Made by a program: the position numbers and the translations under genes. From positions 992,001 through 1,056,000 of the forward strand of contig NZ_JALAHQ010000001.1 of the NCBI RefSeq assembly GCF_036983985.1: 64,000 nt of DNA. The letters are read 5' to 3'. Of this stretch, positions 59,095-64,000 are shown in pieces; position 1 is the stretch's first letter; each line of letters starts with the position of its first letter. The notes below the pieces were generated by a model. That model made no database searches and was not told the DNA's origin. It saw nothing but the letters and a program-made list of their open reading frames with translations. The DNA is from Alishewanella metallidurans. GTDB lineage: Bacteria > Pseudomonadota > Gammaproteobacteria > Enterobacterales > Alteromonadaceae.

Positions 59095-61088
59095 CACGTC
59101 ATTTTGAATTGGTTTCGCAATACAAGCCGGCGGGTGATCAGCCTCAAGCTATAGATAAATTGGTTGAAGGTCTTGAGTCTGGCTTAGCCCATCAAACCTT
59201 ACTGGGTGTTACTGGCTCGGGTAAAACCTTTACCATGGCCAATGTTATTGCACAGGTTGACCGGCCAACGTTAATCATGGCGCATAATAAAACTTTAGCG
59301 GCGCAACTATACGGCGAAATGAAAGAGTTTTTTCCGCATAATTCGGTCGAGTATTTTGTTTCGTATTACGATTATTATCAGCCAGAAGCGTATGTGCCCT
59401 CTACCGATACCTTTATTGAAAAAGATGCGTCGATTAATGAGCATATAGAACAAATGCGTTTGTCAGCAACCAAAGCACTGATGGAGCGCCGTGACGTTAT
59501 TATTATTGCCTCGGTTTCTGCGATCTATGGTTTGGGTGATCCAGAATCGTACATGAAAATGTTGCTGCATTTAAAAGTGGGCGATATTGTTGACCAGCGT
59601 TTTATTTTGCGCCGTTTGGCCGAGTTGCAATATAGCCGCAATGATATTGAGTTTCAGCGCGCAACTTATCGTGTGCGCGGCGATGTTATTGACGTGTTTC
59701 CGGCTGAATCTGACGATATTGCGGTGCGTATCGAGCTGTTTGATGAAGAAATTGAGCGGCTGAGTATTTTCGACCCGCTAACTGGCGCCGTAGAAAAAGT
59801 AGTAACTCGTTTTACCGTGTACCCGAAAACGCACTATGTGACACCACGCGAGAAAATTTTGGCGGCGGTAGATGAAATAAAAATAGAATTAAAGCAGCGC
59901 CGTGAAGAGTTAATTACCAACAATAAGCTGGTAGAAGAGCAACGTCTAAGCCAGCGTACCTTGTTTGATATTGAAATGATGGTAGAGCTGGGGTATTGCT
60001 CAGGTATCGAAAACTATTCACGCTATTTATCTGGCCGAGCCAATGGCGAGCCGCCACCAACCTTACTAGATTATTTTCCCGCTGACGGCTTGATGTTTAT
60101 TGATGAGTCGCACGTTACGGTGTCGCAAATAGGCGCTATGTATAAAGGCGACCGCTCACGCAAAGAAAACTTGGTTAACTATGGTTTTCGCTTGCCGTCT
60201 GCGTTGGATAATCGGCCATTAAAATTTGATGAATTTGAAGCCATAGCGCCACAACGCATTTATGTATCGGCAACACCTGCCGTATACGAGCTTGAGCAGT
60301 CTGCTGGCGAGGTTGTTGAACAAGTAGTAAGACCAACCGGCTTGCTTGACCCAATCATTGAAATTAGGCCGGTAGCCAGTCAGGTAGACGATTTACTGTC
60401 TGAAGCTTTTATTCGTGCTGAGCGAAAAGAACGGGTTCTGGTAACCACGCTAACGAAAAAAATGGCCGAAAACTTAAGTGAGTATCTGCATGATCATGGT
60501 GTTAAGGTGCGTTATTTACACTCAGATATCGACACTGTCGAGCGGATGGAGATTATCCGCGATTTACGCTTAGGCGTATTTGATGTTTTAGTGGGCATTA
60601 ACCTATTGCGTGAAGGCTTAGATATTCCTGAAGTGTCATTAGTGGCTATTTTAGATGCGGACAAAGAAGGCTTTTTACGCTCAGAGCGCTCGCTGATCCA
60701 AACTATTGGCCGTGCCGCGCGTAACTTATCAGGCCGCGCTATTTTGTATGCAGATCGTATTACCGGTTCAATGCAACGGGCTATTGATGAAACCGATCGC
60801 CGCCGCGTAAAGCAGCAGCAATTCAACCTAGATCATGGTATTTCGCCAACCGCGATTAAAAAGAAAATATCTGATGTAATGGATTTGGGGCAAGACACTA
60901 ACCAAGCGTTACCTATGGTGGCGGAGAAGCTGCGCTTAGTTAAAGGTAAAACACCGTACCAAGTTGAGGCCGAAATTAAGCAGCTTGAACAAAAAATGCT
61001 GCAACATGCGCGTGATCTTGAATTTGAGCAAGCGGCTGCGCTGCGAGACAAGGTGCATATGCTTAAACAAGCGTTATTAGAATTATAA
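59091..61088 (+). CDS. uvrB: UvrB, excision nuclease subunit
   Basis: 665 residues. Walker A is GVTGSGKTFTMANVI; the beta-hairpin that probes damage is in YYDYYQPEAYVPSTDTFIEKD; the DEAD-like box is FIDESHVT; helicase motifs V and VI include GINLLREGLDIPEV and TIGRAARN. The C-terminal UVR domain (about 625-665, EIKQLEQKMLQHARDLEFEQA) binds UvrC. It checks DNA damage after UvrA and loads UvrC in nucleotide excision repair. It begins inside the MATE stop (ATGA) with a TGAGG ribosome site, so it is translationally coupled to the transporter. I saw no LexA box in the 500 bases before the pair. Confidence 0.97.
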   Translation: MTRHFELVSQYKPAGDQPQAIDKLVEGLESGLAHQTLLGVTGSGKTFTMANVIAQVDRPTLIMAHNKTLAAQLYGEMKEFFPHNSVEYFVSYYDYYQPEAYVPSTDTFIEKDASINEHIEQMRLSATKALMERRDVIIIASVSAIYGLGDPESYMKMLLHLKVGDIVDQRFILRRLAELQYSRNDIEFQRATYRVRGDVIDVFPAESDDIAVRIELFDEEIERLSIFDPLTGAVEKVVTRFTVYPKTHYVTPREKILAAVDEIKIELKQRREELITNNKLVEEQRLSQRTLFDIEMMVELGYCSGIENYSRYLSGRANGEPPPTLLDYFPADGLMFIDESHVTVSQIGAMYKGDRSRKENLVNYGFRLPSALDNRPLKFDEFEAIAPQRIYVSATPAVYELEQSAGEVVEQVVRPTGLLDPIIEIRPVASQVDDLLSEAFIRAERKERVLVTTLTKKMAENLSEYLHDHGVKVRYLHSDIDTVERMEIIRDLRLGVFDVLVGINLLREGLDIPEVSLVAILDADKEGFLRSERSLIQTIGRAARNLSGRAILYADRITGSMQRAIDETDRRRVKQQQFNLDHGISPTAIKKKISDVMDLGQDTNQALPMVAEKLRLVKGKTPYQVEAEIKQLEQKMLQHARDLEFEQAAALRDKVHMLKQALLEL

Positions 61089-61207
61089 ATGCCTTGTAGA
61101 GTTAGCTAAATAGCCCGAATTCATTGATCGTTCAGACATAGCTGCTAACATGCGCCCGATCTGGCATACCTGCTCGATCACGTGCATTTATTTAGTAAGG
61201 GACAATT

Positions 61208-61993
61208 ATGAGACGTACAATACTTGCAACCTTGGTTACGGTTTTTTCGGCTTCGACATTTGCTAGTACTTTTCAACATCAGACAGACGCTAACTTTGGC
61301 TGGCTTGATATAAATGGCGCCGAGCTGCAACAGTGGAATTTAGCGCATCAATTTTATCTTGCCCCAGTTAATTTAAATGGCAAAGCGCCTTTCGCCGAAG
61401 CCGGCTTTTTAAGCCGCATTGCTAGCGTTAACGGCACATATAGCTACACAGATATAGATTTAGGTGCTACTAGCCAAAGTAGCAGCAATTGGTCTATTGG
61501 TGGCGAATACAAAGATATAAGCCACAACTTTTATGCGAGCGCGCAATTATTAGAACTGAATGGCAGTAAAGACCGCGCCATCTTAGCCAGCGCTGGTTTG
61601 TTTATTAGCTCTGATTGGCTGGTTAAACTCGATGCACGTAATATCAGGCCAGACAGTGTTGGTAGCTATACTGAATATGGTATTAGCACGAAAAAACTGA
61701 TGGCGTTAGATAATGGTAACTTTATTAATATTGAAGCCAGTTTTATGGACGTGCGCGGCGATAACGACTCGGAATACAGCGTAGCGGCAGATTACTATTT
61801 TGGCCGTAATATTGCGTTAGGTTTAGCCTATGATTGGACCTCAGATGACGTGGTTAACGCCAACAGCGATAGCATAACCGTGCGGGGTAGTTGGTATTTG
61901 CAGCCGAATATTGCACTGCGTGCTGCGGTTAGCTTTGACTATCTTGGCTCTGGTGAAGAGCAATATCAGTTAGGTGCTAGCTACCGTTTCTAG
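61208..61993 (+). CDS. Predicted outer-membrane beta-barrel protein (YfaZ/porin-like)
   Basis: 261 residues with a signal peptide (about 1-19, ending TFAS). The mature sequence has regular alternating amphipathic strands with turns such as NGTYSYTDIDLG, SSNWSIGGEYKDI and NIALGLAYDWTSDD, and ends in the C-terminal YRF expected for Bam-dependent outer-membrane proteins. About 12 strands fit the length. It resembles the small putative porins of Alteromonadales; the specific substrate or role is unknown. An AAGGGA ribosome site precedes the ATG. It is a single gene with its own terminator. Confidence 0.8.
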   Translation: MRRTILATLVTVFSASTFASTFQHQTDANFGWLDINGAELQQWNLAHQFYLAPVNLNGKAPFAEAGFLSRIASVNGTYSYTDIDLGATSQSSSNWSIGGEYKDISHNFYASAQLLELNGSKDRAILASAGLFISSDWLVKLDARNIRPDSVGSYTEYGISTKKLMALDNGNFINIEASFMDVRGDNDSEYSVAADYYFGRNIALGLAYDWTSDDVVNANSDSITVRGSWYLQPNIALRAAVSFDYLGSGEEQYQLGASYRF

Positions 61994-62018
61994 CACGATA
62001 GCAGCAGTTCGCTTCAAC

Positions 62019-62044
62019 TTACCCGCCAACTTGGCGGGTTTTTC
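62019..62044 (+). terminator. Terminator after the outer-membrane protein gene
   Basis: ACCCGCC (62021-62027) pairs with GGCGGGT (62033-62039) around AACTT, followed by a run of T. Confidence 0.88.
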
Positions 62045-62168
62045 CTTTCTGAATTAAATTAACAGGTTTATACTTAGCCGGCACATACCCCTATGTTGCT
62101 GTTATTGCGCAAAATATCGCCAATAAGCTAGGCTATACCTGTTAATTTGATTGTTAGGAACCCTTACT

Positions 62169-63263
62169 ATGCCAGCTAAGAACCTGCTGTGTTCTGCTTT
62201 TATACTCTCTGTTGTATTTTTTCTTAACGCGTGTGAGCACGCTACAGAGCAGGTAACAGAGCCTTTAATTCGGCCGGTTAAACTGTTTACCGTCAATGCC
62301 GGTGGTGCAGGGGTGATCCGGCAGTTTCCGGCGGTAGTCGAGCCTAGCGAAAATGTAAGATTAACCTTTAGGGTTGGCGGTAAGTTAACTAAGGTATTGG
62401 TGCGACCTGGGCATAGTGTTGTGGCTGGGCAACTTTTAGCCAAGCTGGACGACACTGACTTAGCCCTAAAAGTAGAGCAAGCTAATGCGCGTTTTGAGCT
62501 GGCCAAAACCCAATACGAGCGGGCAGAGCAATTGTTAGCGCAAAAACTGGTATCACAATCGGTATTTGATGAAGCTAAAGCCCAGTTTCAGGTAGCATCA
62601 GCAGATTTAAAAACCAGCACAACCGCGTTAAGTTATACCGAGCTACATGCGCCTTTTGCCGGCATTATTTCTCATCAGTTAATTGAAAATCATGAAAACG
62701 TGGCCGCGCAACAACCTATTTTAGAGCTGCAGTTACGTGGCAGTATCGATATTGTAATCCAAGTGCCAGAAGATGTTATTTCTAGCGTAAAAAAAGAGGT
62801 CGATTATAAGCCCGATGTGATTTTTGACACGCATCCAAAATATCGTTATCAAGCAAAAATTAAAGAATGGAATACTCGCCCAGACGCAGCAACGAATAGC
62901 TATAAAGTGGTGTTTAGTATGCCGAACCCAGAAGAGTTTAATGTGTTTTCTGGCATGACGGCTAACGTTATTGTGCAGATGGATAAAGTTAGCCGTCACG
63001 ACAATTATATTAGTTATATTCCCGCCAGTGCGGTGTTTAGCCCTGCAGCGCAAAGTGTGGATGAGCAACAGAATTATGTTTGGGTGTATAACCCTGAATC
63101 ACAGCAAGTTAACCAACGTTTAATTACCATTGGCGAACTAACGAGTGCCGGTTTAGCCGTAACCTCAGGTGTGAAAGTGGGCGAGCAGATTGTTAGTGCT
63201 GGCGTGCAGCAGCTTAGTGAAAAACAGCAAGTAAGGCCGTGGGTGCGTGAGCGGGGGCTGTAA
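62169..63263 (+). CDS. RND efflux periplasmic adaptor (membrane fusion protein), lipoprotein
   Basis: 364 residues from the ATG at 62169; a TTG six codons earlier is unlikely. The signal peptide ends in a lipobox FFLNAC, with Cys22 to be lipidated. The HlyD-type body follows: lipoyl half (VRLTFRVGGKLTKVLVRPGHSV), an alpha-hairpin (about 100-170, FELAKTQYERAEQLLAQKLVS), the second lipoyl half (YTELHAPFAGIISHQLIENHENV) and beta-barrel/membrane-proximal parts. It links the RND pump immediately downstream to an outer-membrane channel. The pump starts 2 bases after its stop. Substrate unknown; a drug, detergent or metabolite pump of the HAE-1-like class is likely. Confidence 0.93.
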   Translation: MPAKNLLCSAFILSVVFFLNACEHATEQVTEPLIRPVKLFTVNAGGAGVIRQFPAVVEPSENVRLTFRVGGKLTKVLVRPGHSVVAGQLLAKLDDTDLALKVEQANARFELAKTQYERAEQLLAQKLVSQSVFDEAKAQFQVASADLKTSTTALSYTELHAPFAGIISHQLIENHENVAAQQPILELQLRGSIDIVIQVPEDVISSVKKEVDYKPDVIFDTHPKYRYQAKIKEWNTRPDAATNSYKVVFSMPNPEEFNVFSGMTANVIVQMDKVSRHDNYISYIPASAVFSPAAQSVDEQQNYVWVYNPESQQVNQRLITIGELTSAGLAVTSGVKVGEQIVSAGVQQLSEKQQVRPWVRERGL

Positions 63264-63265
63264 TC

Positions 63266-64000
63266 ATGGATTTTGCCGCTTACTTTATTAAAAACCGTAC
63301 CTCATCATGGCTGTTTGCCTTAATTTTATTATTTGGCGGCGCTATTGCTTATAGTGGTTTAGGCCGTTTAGAAGATCCGCAGTTTACGCTAAAACAAGCC
63401 ATGATCATTACGCAGTATCCAGGTGCTTCACCGCAACAAGTGGAAGAAGAAGTTAGCTATTTGCTGGAAAATGCCATTCAACAACTGCCTTATGTCGATC
63501 ATGTTACCTCGGTGTCTAGTGCTGGTATGTCGCAAATTATGGTTGATATGAAAGACACTTATCGAGCTAAAGAGCTAAAGCAAATTTGGGACGAACTACG
63601 GCATAAAGTCAGTGACTTACAAGGCCAACTGCCACCTGGTGTTGGTGCGCCCAGTGTCCGCGACGATTTTGGCGATGTCTATGGTATTTTATATGCGGTT
63701 ACCGGTGATGGTTTTACTGATGATGAGCTGCGTGACTACGTTGATTTTCTGCGTCGTGAATTAGTTACCTTGTCGGTGGTAGGTAAAATAGTGGTTGGTG
63801 GTGCACAGCAGGAACAGGTAATTGTTGAAATTTCTCGCTCACGCTTAGCCGCAATTGGTATTTCACCCGCGCAGTTGGCTAACCTGTTTCAAAGCCAAAA
63901 TGTGGTGTCAAATGCAGGTTCAATTAAAGTTGATGCCGAACGTATTAGAATTCACCCTACTGGCGAGTTTCAGCATGTATCTGAACTTGAAAGCCTAATT
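63266..64000 (+). CDS. RND efflux permease, N-terminal part (runs off the window)
   Basis: 245 residues are visible; the C-terminal part is outside. Membrane helix 1 is at about 12-31 (SSWLFALILLFGGAIAYSGL). The porter domain begins with LEDPQFTLKQAMIITQYPGASPQQVEEEVSYLLE, typical of AcrB/HAE-1 family pumps. Later segments such as GVVKIVV- and VEISRSRLAAIGISPAQLANLFQSQN-like stretches are PN/PC porter parts. It starts 2 bases after the adaptor stop, so the two form an operon. The proton-relay residues of helices 4 and 10 are not in the window. Confidence 0.95.
   Translation, partial: MDFAAYFIKNRTSSWLFALILLFGGAIAYSGLGRLEDPQFTLKQAMIITQYPGASPQQVEEEVSYLLENAIQQLPYVDHVTSVSSAGMSQIMVDMKDTYRAKELKQIWDELRHKVSDLQGQLPPGVGAPSVRDDFGDVYGILYAVTGDGFTDDELRDYVDFLRRELVTLSVVGKIVVGGAQQEQVIVEISRSRLAAIGISPAQLANLFQSQNVVSNAGSIKVDAERIRIHPTGEFQHVSELESLI

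Overview
The window is a chromosomal segment of a Gram-negative gammaproteobacterium. Protein sequences and gene order (epd-pgk-fba; nudJ-mnmA-hflD-purB-roxA; monomeric icd; cspD/clpS-clpA-infA-bpt-aat-trxB; rsxABCDGE-nth; a six-gene TonB2-type operon; a PrsR-type regulator) fit the Rheinheimera/Arsukibacterium/Alishewanella group or near relatives in the Alteromonadales. That placement is inferred from gene content, not from a marker-gene comparison. No phage, insertion sequence, CRISPR array or rRNA is visible. The DNA looks like stable core chromosome with a few accessory genes.

Layout. 1-3865: central carbon genes (end of transketolase, epd, pgk, class II aldolase). 4114-9083: TonB2-type energy-transduction operon (DUF3450 protein, large ExbB-like protein, ExbB, ExbD, TonB, TPR protein) behind a good extended -10 promoter. 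9147-12580: orphan PrsR-type sigma54 activator, leucine dehydrogenase, a DUF4826-like protein. 12666-17553: roxA, purB, hflD, mnmA, nudJ, all minus strand. 17843-26008: icd, cspD, clpS, clpA, infA, bpt, aat, trxB; this block holds the adaptor, unfoldase and both aminoacyl-transferases of the bacterial N-degron pathway. 26449-32134: secreted subtilase, hemolysin III family protein, GT4 glycosyltransferase, an Ala/Lys-rich basic protein, Nif3-like protein, cmoM. 32131-38941: tamB, tamA and a KAS III-like enzyme. 39015-49204: asnB, DUF3025 protein, periplasmic-type ATP DNA ligase, natAB-like ABC exporter, bfd with a candidate Fur site, aspartoacylase-like enzyme, solute-binding protein, gloA, class II-like cytochrome c, nth. 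49221-54756: the Rsx/Rnf complex. 54871-56796: a degenerate GGDEF-EAL (LapD/CsrD-like) receptor. 56943-57208: tandem tRNA-Asn copies broken by a 10-N gap. 57736-64000: MATE exporter, uvrB, an outer-membrane barrel protein, and an RND efflux pair whose permease runs off the end.

I found no convincing wholly new multi-gene system. The best leads are the TonB2 unit with its uncharacterised DUF3450 and TPR partners, the Ala/Lys-rich basic protein, the degenerate c-di-GMP receptor, the orphan PrsR, a near-perfect inverted repeat carrying two DnaA-box-like sequences upstream of MATE-uvrB, and the unresolved tRNA-Asn array. Many start codons were moved downstream from the longest open frame on the basis of Shine-Dalgarno sites and family length; each case is noted.
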